From Cloeon dipterum (Eukaryota > Arthropoda > Insecta > Ephemeroptera > Baetidae), in contig NC_088786.1 in the NCBI RefSeq assembly GCF_949628265.1, positions 6,510,001-6,574,000 of the forward strand: DNA of 64,000 bases. Direction: 5' to 3'. The translations under genes and the position numbers were made by a program. Below, piece after piece: positions 26,880 to 38,829 of the stretch. The first letter of the stretch is position 1. The number at the start of each line of letters is the position of its first letter. The notes beneath the pieces were generated by a model that did no database searches, was not told the origin of the DNA, and saw nothing but the letters and a program-made list of their open reading frames with translations.

Positions 26880-27655
26880 TGCGGCATATTATGCCAACGT
26901 TTGAAAAGATGAGGATTTCACCTCCAATACTGGTTTCAGCCAAGTTGAGAAAATAACAAAATTGAATTTTTTAACTTTTGCTCCACACTTCACGTGAGCG
27001 TAATGGGTCCCAGGTCCCAATAACACCGCCAAATGGATAACATGGTGCCTGAGTGGCCGTAGAGGAGCTTGGTCCCAATCGTGGCCATCTTTTCGCCAAC
27101 CCGCACCGAGGTTTTTACGTTTACTATAACAACATTTCCACTGTCAATTTAACCAATTTATTTGAACGAAAAGTACCTTGTCATTGTGCACGAGTTGTAT
27201 AATGTTCCATTCAATCCAACCCAGAATCTAACAATATCGGTCTCTTCAAATTTCCCGCGCCTATCACGTTCACTGGTATAAATGCTTTAAAATTGAGCTG
27301 AAAGACAGCACCATTCTAAAATTTACCTCTAGATACAGTCAAGCCCATCAAACTCTCCTCCGTCTATGACTCCAATAAGGATTTTACTGGTTCTTTGATG
27401 ACAGTTTGCGCATTCTGATGTACTATGTATGAAAAACCCAAATTAGCATTATTTGCTCGCCTTTAATAGTTTTTTATTTCTCACTTCAGATGATAATGAT
27501 AATCAATACTCTAGCAACTTCTTTTTAATTACTCAGAATTGCTGGTGATCAACTATTAACATCGAGTGCACCTTGAATTAAAGAACCACTTATATGTTGT
27601 TCAATTCCACTATTTCCACCTATATTAAAGAGAACGCACCGTTTGACGTAAGAAG
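26880..27655 (+). pseudogene. B3: relic of a B-type protease homologue
   Basis: B-type exon 1 is recognisable (ATGCCAACGTTTGAAAAGAT at 26891), though its splice-donor GT is gone. Repeat R1 follows in place of exons 2 and 3. Parts of exon 4 (about 27115-27275), exon 5 (27333-27420) and exon 6 (27490-27650) remain, with stops and frame losses in each. Exons 7 and 8 and the Thr-rich tail are absent. The unit clearly once carried the same gene as 20685-22613. Confidence 0.85.
26985..27112 (-). repeat. Dispersed repeat R1 inside relic B3
   Basis: The reverse complement matches R1 at 355-520 and the other copies. It lies directly after B-type exon 1. The R1 copy at 48955-49150 sits at the equivalent place behind relic B9, so the two relics may descend from one already disrupted B gene. 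Confidence 0.75.
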
Positions 27656-28068
27656 AAAAGTTAAAATCTAAATAAATTAAAATTCAATTTTTTCCAAAAT
27701 GTTATTTTTTACTTTTATGCTTGATTTTATTAGTCCTTAAATTGTTCCAATACGTTATAAAAACACATAAATAAGAAATGCTGTGTATGAATTCCACTCG
27801 GCCTCATTCACGCCGCTAACCACACCGTTTCATGTATAAAATTTGCCTCTCTTTATGTATCCTTATATGCGAGCACTGTCAAACTTAAATAATTTTGGCG
27901 CATTATTCGCCCCCACACTGTATTTTTCCAATCACTGACTGGCACGTGAAACCCCCAAGTAGCGTCCCCCCCTCCCCGAGCTTCGAGGGTTCGAGGCGGT
28001 TTTCGCCGGCTCGGACCGCAGACAACGGTTTCATGACATCTGCCGAGCAACATCAATGCCGAGCCATC
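27656..28068. other. Unassigned sequence with GC-rich insert
   Basis: Part of a former B intron is followed by a GC-rich block at about 27895-28065 that has no match elsewhere in the window and no recognisable gene. It ends exactly where the block duplicated from 23762 begins, so it probably marks a rearrangement breakpoint. Confidence 0.5.
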
Positions 28069-28930
28069 AAAAGCTCATTTCCTGTTATCACCGGTGCTGC
28101 GAGCTACGTGGAAAAATCACTCTGCTTCTGCCTAGAATCATTGCAAAATGTTATATGCTCTAGATTTTTACTTCGTCATCTCTTTCCTATTGCAACATAT
28201 GGACTCTGCCCTAAAATATGAAAGCTCCAACGTAGGCATAATTTCGCAGTGATGGAAGTTGCATGAATGAATTCGGCCAAGCGTTGTTTTGTTTTGCGAG
28301 AATCACGTGAATAAATTAAGAAACAAATTTCCAATTTTGTGTCCTAGATTTTATGGGTTGAACGATTACATGTTTTGCAACAATGAATGAAATTTTTAGC
28401 ATGTTGCGACATGTATGACAGCTGCCATAATTTTTCAACTGATATAAATCAAACTGATGATTTCTGACGTCGAACACAGATGAAGGAGAATATGCAGATT
28501 AATTCTTACACTATATCGTAAGTTGCAGCACCACAGCAGATTATTACTAACGACAATCATACTCAGGGGATGACTTTGACTGAACGTTCCAGAAAAAAGC
28601 ATAAATTAAATACTATGTTCATTGCTGCATTCAAAATAATATTTGAGCTATAAACAACATATTCCTTCTACTTTCTAACTTTTGACGGAATACATTTTCA
28701 TGAGGTTTCTCTATTGGTTCTCACTGCCTAGATAATTTATCTTCAGTGACCGCGACAGAAGCAACCAGAATGCGAGATACAGATACAATCTAGTGAATGA
28801 CGAGTCAGTAAATAATTGTCATGGGACGCAGAAAAATATACAGGTGTGCTGCTGACACGGAGGATACTCTGATTCGCATATAAAACCTCGCTGCCGCTGG
28901 TTGTCCACTCACTTTTAGCGTACAAGTAAA
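28069..28930 (+). promoter_or_regulatory. A4 promoter, near copy of the A3 promoter
   Basis: The perfect element GAACGTTCCAGAA is at 28582-28594 and TATAAAA at 28879-28885, both at the same distances from the start codon as in A3. The whole block is the second copy of the 23762-24720 duplication. Confidence 0.65.
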
Positions 28931-30771
28931 ATGTTACGGTTCAGAAAGATGCTGGTTCTGCTGTTCATGCTGACATCAACTCAGGTGAATATTTATTTTT
29001 AATTTATGTTGTAAATTTAAAGCAAAAATCAATTTTGAAGTTGGTAGTCACGGTGGAAACTACTAGTTCAGATGCTAAATTACAAGCGGATAATACGCAA
29101 ACTGCTGGAAGCAAGTTCCAAAACGTTCTCAATACTTTTGACGTTGCTGAGCGTATGAAAGAAAATTTCATTTACACAAAAAATTTTGATTTATATATTT
29201 TCCATTTTAAAGGACTTACTGATATGAACCAACTCAATCGAGTCTTTGGTAAGCTCACTGCAACACCAGGGCAGTTCCCATGGATGGTTTTCATCGTTGC
29301 TGACCACAATGAAGTTTTTAGCGGAACCTTAATATCGGATCAGTGGATTCTCACTTCTGCATTCTTCTGCTCAAAGTAAAATAATATGTATTTCATTCAC
29401 AACCCTACAATTTTTATTAATAATTTTACCGATTAGATTTCTATAAGCAAATCATTCATAATTTTTATTTTTCCCCTTAAAAGGTACAACCTGAGCACTA
29501 TAATCTTGGGTGTCGTCGGCGACTATACCTACTATGTGGAAAATCCAACTATTATAGACAATTATAATTACACTTGCTACGTGCACGAGCTATACGAACC
29601 ATATAATGATACGAAAGGACACAACATAGCTCTGATTAAGATGCTAAAGCCTGTTACTTTTACAAGTATCAACTATTATAAATATGCATTTCAAATTTTC
29701 TAATATTCATTCTTTAGCCAATATTATGCCCATACAACTACCTTCTGTAAATGATGCCACGAAGGATTTTACTAATATTTCGATGACAGTTAGTGGATAT
29801 AGGAAAGAGAGCTATTGTTATGTTTGTATGTATGCTATAGAATTTAGCTGCTTCAAGTCTAATTTATATTTATATCTTTAATAAGTAAATACATACAGCA
29901 CGTCATATTCCTTCTCTCTGAATTACGAAGAATTGCAGGGGGTTACCTACGCGGAGTGCTCTGCAAACCTCATGGCAAATTATGCGCTTTCTTTGACTGA
30001 ATCCGCAATCTGCACAGGCCACTCCAGCTTCGGACTCTGTAGTGTTGTAAGTTGCAGTGTCAATCTGCTGATGCTAATTTTGACTCACATAGTTTCTAAT
30101 TAAATTAAATTGAACAAAATAATTTATATATTTATTGCTTTCATATCAATTAACTCATCCAGGGTGCTCAAGGCGCTCCTTTATTCTACAAGAACCAAAA
30201 TGGATATTGGGTTATTGCGGGCATTATTGCATCTTACCCCTACAACTATTGCAAGGACGGCATTCCGACAGTCTTTACCCGCGTTAGCTCTAATCTTGAT
30301 TGGATTTATACGAAAACTGGAATGTGTAGGACAAAATAAAAAATTATTTTCTTAAATCTTACACTTAGATTTATGTCAAAAGCACTCCCAGGAGTATCAA
30401 CTAGCACACCAATAGCAACCACTTTCTCAGAAGTGCCCGAAGGATCAACTTCAGGGACTCATTCTGGTAATACCTCGACCACAGGTGGCTCACCATCGAC
30501 CACTTCTAATCAGTCGACCACTGGAAAGCCCTCAACTACCACAATTACTACTAAACCAACCTCTACCTCTACTGAAAAAACAACCACGACCACGAAACCA
30601 TCAAGCACGATGACCTTTAAACCATCAAGTCTGAAGACCACCACAAAGACAACCACCAAAACAACCACTAAGAGGACCACCAAGACCACAACCAAGACCA
30701 CCACTAAAACCACCCCGAAAACCTCAACATCTAAGAAATCTAGCAGCACCACTAAAAAAGCTTCTGGCTAA
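28931..30771 (+). CDS. A4: secreted serine-protease homologue; tail depends on an alternative splice acceptor
   Basis: Exons: 28931-28984, 29041-29152, 29213-29375, 29484-29665, 29718-29825, 29886-30046, 30163-30325, then the tail exon. Triad sites are SAFFC, HNIALIKM and GAQGAP. Tail splicing is odd. At the acceptor used by most siblings (30392) the junction codon becomes TGA, which would end the protein without its tail. An AG nine bases earlier (exon from 30383) keeps the frame and gives 443 aa. The tail carries an extra Ser/Gly/Thr segment (about FSEVPEGSTSGTHSGNTST) before the Thr-Thr-Lys repeats, a feature shared only with A6. Exon 6 ends LCSV rather than LCG. The gene is probably functional; the tailed or tailless form needs transcript data. 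Confidence 0.82.
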
Positions 30772-32034
30772 AATTTACTTTGATTTCATGCTTTGATATC
30801 TGTTAATCTTTGAAATACGATCGATCTTGGCAAAATTTCCCCTTTAGCAATAAAAAGAGGATTTACCTTAATACCGTATCACTTAAAGAGGCATCTCAGT
30901 ATTGAAATAATTCGAAGGACGCATGTCAAAAAATGATTTAACTGTGTTTTAAAAATAATATTTTAAATAAATTTGTGTCTGGATTGGAATAAAATTTTTA
31001 AAAGTATTAGAAATGCTTAGTTTATTCCGCAAGAAAGTCATCACATTAGATTCTCACTTCTCTCTTTGAATCAATTTGCCTTTGTTGAATATTTTGAAAA
31101 ATTATTGAAGATCGAAAGAATGTATACACCCTAAATCCAAAAGGTTTCATTTTATTTGAAATCACCCACCATAGTGATAACTATTGGGACTAAAGAGAAA
31201 ACTAGCGCACATCAAATTTGTTATGATGTCATGTAATTTTGCTGTCAAGTTGATGCAGAAAGTGGAGCATGACGTTTTAAATTTGAACGACAGTTGCAGC
31301 TATAAATTTCCGTTGATAAAGATCTATTCATCACCATGCTGCACGAGTTGGCCACATCATGTTACAGATTGCGTACGTGATAGAAGTTAAGCAACGAACA
31401 GTATGACGTGCAAAATGATTCAATTGTTGTAGAAATAAAAAATAATATTTTTAAAAATACATTGAACTTCTTGTTTTAAGATATTAAATTTGATTTTTGA
31501 GTTTAAATTTGGCCTATTTATTACCAGAGAGCAAGCTATGAAATTTTTCCTACACCAGTCAAGAATGAAAACTATTTTTCCAATTTCAGAATCCTTTTCA
31601 CGCTAGATTTACTGTCATTTAACAACCCAAGCTTCTGCCTAAAGATGGATATAAGTGCGATCCAATGATTGTATTATTCGACAATTGTGAGAGTAAACAA
31701 TAATAATAATAAAGTAAAGCAATCCCATAATTTTCAATTTAAGTTAAAAATACACAGAGAACAATGTGATTTAAAAATTTCAATTCCGAAGCAATCAAGA
31801 AAAACTGATTTTTAACGTTATTGGCTGCACTGCGTAATGTAACTGCTCTCAGAGTAAAATTTTCGTCAGCGCCTGCAGCTAGAGAAGTTAGGCAACGTGC
31901 TTGCTGCCGCTGAGAGACACGTTGCAGAATATTATATCTCAGAAATTTTTTGGCCTGATCAGATAATCTGATAAAAATAAACACAAATCTTGATAGAAAG
32001 AATAAACTGAAGGATATATCCCCACGATAGCTTA
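30772..32034. other. A4 3' flank, R3 copy and AT-rich DNA
   Basis: A poly-A signal lies near 30989 in GGATTGGAATAAAAT context. From about 31165 to 31830 the sequence matches the 3' flank of gene B, so a B gene has been lost here. A block at about 31855-31925 (GCAACGTGCTTGCTGCCGCTG) matches 49270-49345 but has a weaker hairpin. No gene is seen. Confidence 0.6.
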
Positions 32035-32215
32035 GGAGCTTTTTCATGCAATGAAGAGGATGAGATGGCGTTGAACGGCCAGTGAAAACGAGCGTCATGG
32101 CTTAAGGCATCATCCGGTCACTCAGTTTCAGTATACAGCTTCTCATTTCCAATAGTAAAATTTCAAAATTATAAACTACAAATATCAAAATATTTAGAAC
32201 TTCTAAAATTATAGT
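32035..32215 (+). repeat. 5' part of repeat R2
   Basis: This matches the first 180 bp of R2 (GGAGCTTTTTCATGCAATGA onward). It is cut off and joined directly to the A5 exon-4 fragment, which marks a rearrangement junction. Confidence 0.7.
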
Positions 32216-32525
32216 ATGACAAATGAACACAACATAGCTCCGATTAAGATGCTACAACCGGTCACTTTTACGTGTATTGACTATTATTAACTTGTTTTTA
32301 ACAAATTTTTTATAATATTCGTACTTTAGTCAACATTATGCCCGTACAACTTCCTTGTATAAATGATGCCACGAAGGATTTTACTAATGTTCCGCTGAAA
32401 GTTAGTGGATCTAGGCAAGTGAGCTATTATTATGAAAGTATGTATATCCTTGCATTTTGCTGCTTTAAGTTTAATATTTTTACCAATTTGAATAAGTTGA
32501 GAAAAACGCTCCTCATCAATCTTCT
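32216..32525 (+). pseudogene. A5: exon 4-6 fragment of an A-type homologue
   Basis: The end of exon 4 (MTNEHNIAPIKMLQPVTFT), all of exon 5 (from about 32332, NIMPVQLPCINDATKDFTNV) and the first bases of exon 6 are present in the right order with introns between. The exon-4 donor is damaged. The fragment stops in a GT-rich microsatellite. It lies next to the inverted copy A6, so it may be the left-over of the event that inverted that part of the array. Confidence 0.85.
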
Positions 32526-32558
32526 GTGTGTGTGTGTGCGTGTGCGTGTGTGAGTGTG
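32525..32558. repeat. GT-rich microsatellite at a breakpoint
   Basis: Imperfect (GT)n of about 34 bp begins exactly where the A5 fragment loses homology to its siblings. Confidence 0.85.
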
Positions 32559-33329
32559 ACAGCCTACGATTGAGAATTTTTCAAAATTTAAAATCAGAGA
32601 ATTTTCTAGTTTATGATAATTTACCAGCTTGCCGAGTTTTGAGATATAAAAAAATCGATACACCTCTATCATATTTAACCCCAAAGATATGCTTAATATA
32701 AAAACCGTTGATTGAAAAGTCATTTAGTAGAAATGTTTATGTCAGCACCACAATATCAAAAGCACGAAAATATATATCACCAACTAGATTAATAATTGTT
32801 TTGAGAGACTCTGCATTCCAAAGTAACAGCTTTAGTTCACTTAGCTTAACTGGTGCTGCGAAGGGGTTACTTAATTTTAAGCTGTCTTCCTGGGGCGCAG
32901 ATTTTTCTTCGAGTAACTTTCCTCGGCAGGATCATCACCCTCTCTGTCGTCAACGAAATTCGAATCAGGCTTTGCCGCAAAAAGTTGAGTACATCCATTC
33001 CATCCTAGACGCGCGTTACATTTCAAATCTATTGCACGAGAGGATCTAATTTGATGAATTTTCTGGAGAACAAACAAAGAACTCTGCATACCTTATAATA
33101 CGTATTTCAAATTTTATAACAATCCAAACTCAAAATATGTAAAATATTAATTTAAATGGACAACTTAATCATTTTTGACATTTCCTAGCAAGCTTCTTAA
33201 TACGCTTAATACATGTATGTGATAGAATAAAATACTCTTCTTTTGATAAAAAGTGGTCATTTTGCCAATAGATATAGATCGTATTTAAAAAACATTAACA
33301 GATGTCAAAGCATGAAATCAAAGTAAATT
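32559..33329. other. Unassigned sequence beside the inverted copy
   Basis: The segment 32800-33055 has a higher GC content and an open frame on each strand. The minus-strand frame ends in an acidic then basic stretch (VDDREGDDPAEESY, KKNLRPRK). I recognise no family; it could be a fragment of a mobile element or host exon. From about 33180 the sequence is the 3' flank of A6, with a poly-A signal in the minus direction near 33228. Confidence 0.4.
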
Positions 33330-35170
33330 TTAGCCAGAAGCTTTTTTGGTGGTGGTGCTAGATTTTTTAGTTGTAGAGTTTTTCAGGGTGGTCTTGGTGC
33401 TAGTCTTGGTTGTGGTCTTGGTGGTCGTCTTGGTAGTTGTCTTTGTTGTAGTCTTTGTGGTGGTCTTCGCGCTTGAAGGTTTAGTGGTCGTGGTAGTTTT
33501 TCTTGTAGAGCTAGAGGTCGGTTTAGTATTAATTGTGGTATTTGAGGGCTTTCCAGTGGTCGACTGGTTAGAAGTTGTGCTTCTTAGAGTTGATGGAGTA
33601 CCGGTCGATGGTGGTGCTCCTGTGGTCGAGCTATTACCAAAAGGAATCCTTGAAGTCAACTTTGAAGATGTGGTTGCTTTTGGTATGTTAGTTGATACTC
33701 CCGGAAGCGCTTTTGGCATAACTATAGAGATTTGTCAAAAATGGTTTTCATAGTGGCCTACCCATTCCAGTTATCGAAGATATCCAATCCAGATTAGAAC
33801 TTACACGGGTAAAGATTTGGCTTTTGCAACCGTAGTAGGAACTATATGAGATAATGCCCGCCAAAATCAAAGATCCATTTTTGTTCTTGTAGAATAAAGG
33901 ATTGCCTTCAGCACCCTGGATAAGTTAATTAAAATCATACTAAATATTTATCTCCATAAAAGCATTAAGGATGAAAGATATTTTGATTGATTTAATTTAA
34001 TTAAACTGTGTTACGTCAAAAAATATGATAGAGACTACAACTTACATCACAGAGTCCAAAGCTGGCCTTACTTGTGCAGATTACGGATTCAGGCAAATTA
34101 ACCCCATATTCTACACTGTAGTTTGCAGAGCAATCCGTGTAGCTAACCCCCTGCAATTCTTCGTACTTCAGAGAGATGATTGCTGATGTGCGGTCTTTCT
34201 TATCTTATTAAAATAATTAAAAATATAAGACTTGAAGCAGCATATTTCTAGGAAATACATACAATCATAACAACTGTTCACTTTCATAAATCCAAGAGTT
34301 GTCATCGAAACATTAGTATAATCCTTCGTTGCATCATATATAGAAGGAAGTTGTATGGGCATTATGTTGACTAAAGTACGATAATTATAATAGCTATACG
34401 TTAAATGCAAGTTAATTTTAGGTTATACCTGTAAAAATGACAGGTTGCAGCATCTTGATCAGAGCTATGCCGTGTTCATTTATTATATTTTGTGGTTCGT
34501 AGAGCTCATGCACGTAGCAACCGTTATTATAATTTTTTATTGTCGATGGATTTTGCCTAATGTAGGTATAGTCTGCGACACCCAAGATTATAGAGCTCAG
34601 GTTATACCTTTTTGGAGGAAACAAATTTAAATGATGAATAATTTTCTCATAAATAAGTTTCGATCAAATTGTAAAAATATTACGGAAAGCTTAATATGGT
34701 TGTAAAAGATATACATATTATTTAACGTTGAGCAGTAGTATGCAATAGTGAGAATCCACTGATCCGATATTAAGGATCCGCTTAAAACATCGCCATAGTC
34801 AGAAACGAGGAAAGCCATCCATGGGAACTGTCCTAGTGTTGCAGTTGACTCACCAGAGACTCGATTAAGATGACCCTTATTAATAAGTCCTATAAAATAG
34901 GTAACATTGAGATGAAATTTTATAGTTTAAATGAAATTGACTTTCATACGCTGAGAAACGTCAAAAGCATTAGGTACGTTTTGGAATTTGCTTCCAACAA
35001 TTTGCTTTCTATCTGCTTGTAATTTAGCGTCTGAAATAGTAGTTTTCACCGTGACTACCAGCTTCAAAAATGATTTTAGCTTGAAATGTACAAATTAATT
35101 TAAAAAAAATATTCACCAGAGTTGATGTCAGCATTAACAGCAGAACAAGCATATTTCTGAACCGTAACAT
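33330..35170 (-). CDS. A6: inverted copy of the secreted dead protease homologue
   Basis: Minus-strand exons: 35170-35117, 35061-34950, 34889-34727, 34607-34429, 34370-34263, 34203-34046, 33915-33762 and 33697-33330, giving about 431 aa without a stop. The tail exon could instead begin at 33709, also in frame. The signal peptide is MLRFRNMLVLLLMLTST. Triad sites are IAYYC, HGIALIKM (Gly at the Asp102 site) and GAEGNP (Glu at the Ser195 site). The glycosylation sequon kept in other copies reads NNGC and is lost. The tail has the extra Ser/Gly/Pro segment also found in A4, then Thr/Lys repeats ending TTKKASG. It lies head to head with A7 with 660 bp between the start codons. Confidence 0.9.
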
Positions 35171-35830
35171 TTTGCTAGTACGCTAGAAGTGACTAAACAA
35201 CCAGCGGCTGCGAGGTTTTATATGCGAGCCAAAGCATCCTCCGCGTCAGCAGCACACCTGTCTATTTTTCTGCGGTCCATAAAAATGATTCACTGCGCCT
35301 CGTCATTCATTAATAATTTTTTATTTTCCCAAATATTTGAATTGCAGTGGTGTGTGGCATGTCATTCCTCGAAATATGCGCTTCATATTTTACTTATTGT
35401 TGATTTACAGGAGGTATCATCATATCAAAATTTTATAATGCTCTAGATTTTTCCGTTGTCCTCTCTCTCCTATTGCAACACATTGAATCTGTCATGGAAT
35501 ATGAAAGCTCCAACGTAGCATAATTTCGCAGTGATGGAAATTGCATGAATTATTGATGTCACGTGTCATTTTGTTTGGCAAGCATCGCGTGAATAAATTT
35601 TGAAACAAATTTCAAATTTTTGGTCTTTAAATGTAAGGGATTTGATAGACTAATGATTTTTTCAAAACTAGAATGAAATTTTCGGCATGTTCCAACATGA
35701 CAGCAGCAATAAATTTTCAACTGTTACAGCAGAAAAATAGACAGGTGTGCTGCTGACGCGGAGGATGCTTTGGCTCGCATATAAACCTCGCAGCCGCTGG
35801 TTGTTCAGTCACTTCTGGCGTACAAGCATA
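35171..35830. promoter_or_regulatory. Divergent promoter region between A6 and A7
   Basis: The A6 TATA box (TTTTATA on the plus strand) is at 35216-35222. The A7 promoter has CAGGTGTGCTGCTGACGCGG and TATAAA at 35780-35785. The middle contains one upstream module (ATGAAAGCTCCAACGTAGC near 35501) oriented toward A7. The perfect heat-shock-like element of A2-A4 is missing here. Confidence 0.65.
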
Positions 35831-37569
35831 ATGTTACGGTTCAGAAAGATGCTGGTTCTGCTGTTTATGCTGACATCAACTCTGGTGAATATTTTTTCAA
35901 ATGATTTTTTCACTTTTCAAGCAAAAGCATATTTTAAGGTGGTAGTCGCGGTGGAAAATACTAGTTCAGATGCTAAATTACAAGCAAATTCTAAGCGAAT
36001 TGCTGGAAACGAATTCCAACACGTCTTCAATGCTTTTGACAAATCTCAAGGTATGAAAGTTAAAATCTTTTAAACTATAAAATTCAATTTTTATATTGCA
36101 AGAAAAGGACTGCCCAAAATACATCTTAATCGAGTCTTTGATGATCCCACTGCGACACCAGGGCAGTTCCCATGGATGGCTTTCCTCGTTTCTGACATGG
36201 GTCAAGATTTTAGCGGAACGTTAATATCGGATCAGTGGATTCTCACTTCTGCATTTTACTGCTCATTGTAAAGAAAACATGTATACATAAAACTTTCATA
36301 AGATTTTTGTATTATTTTTACGATTTTTATAATTTGACTCTTTTTTTGAGAAAAATATTAATAATTTTAATTTGTTTCTAATGAAAAGGTATAACGTGAG
36401 CTTAATAATTTTGGGTGTCATCGACTATACCTACATAATTGATTATCCAACGATAATAGACAATTATAATTACACTTGCCATGAGCACGAGCTATACAAG
36501 CCATATGATATGAGTAATGAGCACAACATAGCTCTGATCAAGATGCTACAACCGGTCACTTTTACAGGTTTCAACTATTACAAACTTGCATTTCACATAG
36601 ATTTTCTAATATTCGTTATTTAGTTAATATTATGCCCATACAACTTCCTTCTGTAAATGATGCCACGAAGGATTTTACAAATGTTCCTATGACAGTTGGT
36701 GGATTTATGCCACTGAGCAATTGTTATGATTGTATGTATTTCTAGAATGTCGCTGCTCAAGTCTAATATTTTTTTACAAGATGAGAAAGCCCGCTCTACA
36801 ACAAACCTCTCTCTGAATTTCGAAGAATTGCAGGGGGTTAGCTACACTAAGTGCTCTGCAACGCTCAGTGCAGAATATGGGATTACTTTGCCTGAATCCG
36901 CAATCTGCACAGGCAACACCAGCCTTGGACTCTGTGGTGTAAGTTGCAGTCTCAATCCTATTTTAATTTTGACGTTACACAGTTTAATTAAATTAAATTG
37001 ATCAAAATAACTTATATTTTTATATTTGCATTCTCGGAGATAAAAATTTTAATATCAATTAACTCATCCAGAATGATCAAGGCGCTTCTTTATTCTACAA
37101 GGACCAAAATGGATCTTGGGTTATTGCAGGCATTCTCGCATATAATCGCTATCAGTATTGCTACGACGTCAATCCGACAGTCTTTATCAGAGTTAGCTCA
37201 AATCTTGATTGGATATCTACGATAACTGGAATGGGTAGGCCCCTCTGAAAATTATTTTTCACAAATCTTACACTTAGTTTTTTGTTAACATCGTTCCCAG
37301 GACTATCAACTAGCACACCAATAGTAACCACTGGAAAGACCTCAACTACCTCAAGTACTACTAAACCAACCTCTAGCTCTACTGGAAAAACCACCTCGTC
37401 CACTAAATCTCCAAGCACGACGACCACTAAACCTTCAAGCACGAAGACCGCCACAAAGACAACCACCAAAACGACCACCAAGACCACAACCAAGACCACC
37501 ACAAAAACCACCCCGAAAACTTCAACAACTAAGAAATCTAGCAGCACCACCAAAAAAGCTTCTGGATAA
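35831..37569 (+). CDS. A7: secreted, catalytically dead serine-protease homologue with mucin-like tail
   Basis: Exons: 35831-35884, 35939-36050, 36108-36267, 36389-36567, 36624-36731, 36781-36938, 37072-37234 and 37301-37569, giving 400 aa with no stop. The domain begins NRVFDDPTATPGQFPWM. Triad sites are SAFYC, HNIALIKM and NDQGAS, so the GDSGGP motif is barely recognisable. The loop before C220 reads LAYNRYQYC. Exon 4 has NYTC and NVS/NMS-like polar surface residues. The tail is about 88 residues ending STTKKASG. Exons 1 and 2 and intron 1 are nearly the same as in A8, whereas later exons differ, a mosaic pattern that suggests gene conversion. Confidence 0.9.
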
Positions 37570-38084
37570 AATTTACTTTGATATCATGCTCAGACATCTG
37601 TTTATGTTTGAAATACGATCTATATCTACTGGCAAAATTGCCATTTTAGCAAAAAGGAGTATTTAAATTTTCTCATATGTATTGCGTAGCATCAGTTTAG
37701 GAAATGGGTCGTAGAAAATGTCGAAAAATGATCAAATTGTCAATTTTCAATAATTTCTGTTTGGATTGTATTAAAATTTGAGAAAAAAATCAAAAGTAGT
37801 GCTTACGTTTATTCAGCTGGAAAATGATAAAAAATCCTCACTTCTCTCGTGCAATAGATTTGCCGTAGTTGAATTCTATATGAAATAAACATTGAAAATT
37901 ATCAAATTTTATGCAATTCCGAGTACAAGGTTTCATTTTATTTGACTGTTGCATTAGCCAGGATGTATCACGCTGCAAAAATATTTCGAGGAGAAATCTA
38001 ATGACGCTGCCTACGCGCAAAGTAGATACATGGACTTGTATATATACAACTTGTAGGCAGGCCAACTCCGATATTACCAGCGCA
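37570..38084. promoter_or_regulatory. A7 3' flank and decayed B-type promoter
   Basis: A-type 3' flank is followed by a B-type promoter relic: GACGCTGCCTACGCGCAAAG, a TATATATAC run near 38038, then CCAACTCCGATATTACCAGC. No gene is seen. Confidence 0.55.
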
Positions 38085-38370
38085 GCGGCATAATACCAAC
38101 GTTAGAAAAGACGATTTGGCTATTGATTCATTTCAACCAAGATGACACCCTAAAAATCTGGTTTTACCTAATTGAAATTTGGAAGATGTTGTTTACGTTA
38201 AAATATAATTCTAGAGTAGTTGAATGGAAAAAGTTGACTAACGGAACACAAGATACTAAAAAAATATATTATCAAACATCTTTTCACCATTTTTTAAAAT
38301 TAATTAAACAGCAACCAACAACGCTGACAGGGGTTTGAATTTGCCTGATAAGTGTGTACGCGGTTATCTC
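38085..38370 (+). pseudogene. B7: relic of a B-type protease homologue
   Basis: B-type exon 1 (about 38090-38140, start codon lost), exon 2 (about 38180-38260, matching VVEWQKLAEGTQ with changes) and the first part of exon 3 (38311-38368, matching ATNVDMGLNLPDKRV) are recognisable but out of frame with each other. Nothing of exons 4-8 remains. An unrelated sequence follows. Confidence 0.8.
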
Positions 38371-38399
38371 CTTAATAGCAATACATTTCCCGATCATTC

Positions 38400-38829
38400 G
38401 AAGAGATCCTCAGACATGCCAATTGTAACAAATTCACACTTTTCAACGATGTTTTAAATTTTCAAGCAATGAAATTTCAAATTGAATATTGCTGCTGTGC
38501 ATTCTTGGTGTAAAATGTTTTTGGTGTGGTTAAATTAAAAAAAAAATCAAGCGTGGGCAAGATTCGTGTGACGCGCAGATATGGCGTCTGGTGGAGTATG
38601 GCGCGAAAAACGGTCACGTGAAAATGCGCGAATAAAACCAATTTTTCGTCACCATTGTGACTTAATTTGCAATTCTTGTACTTAAATTGTGTCTCTTTGG
38701 ATCGTAAAAACAAGCTCTTGACACTAGCCGTACAGGAATCCAAAGAGAGCTTTTTGTTTCCCACATTCAGACACCATCTTGAATCTGCGCAGTGGGAACC
38801 AATTTAATCACACGTCTGGCCCCCCGGAA
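38400..38829. other. Unassigned insertion before R2
   Basis: This is GC-richer than its surroundings and has no match in the array. It holds a weak open frame on the minus strand (38477-38764) with no family resemblance. Its right end joins R2 in mid-element, so it probably inserted into or deleted part of R2. Confidence 0.4.

Noticed and set aside
24430-28925. Identical 60-codon minus-strand frames upstream of A3 and A4
   Set aside because: Their identity reflects the recent duplication of the promoter block, which has TATA and initiator elements for the plus-strand genes.
32800-33089. Possible coding fragment on either strand
   Set aside because: Open frames occur on both strands but neither matches a family, and no splice-linked neighbours are found.
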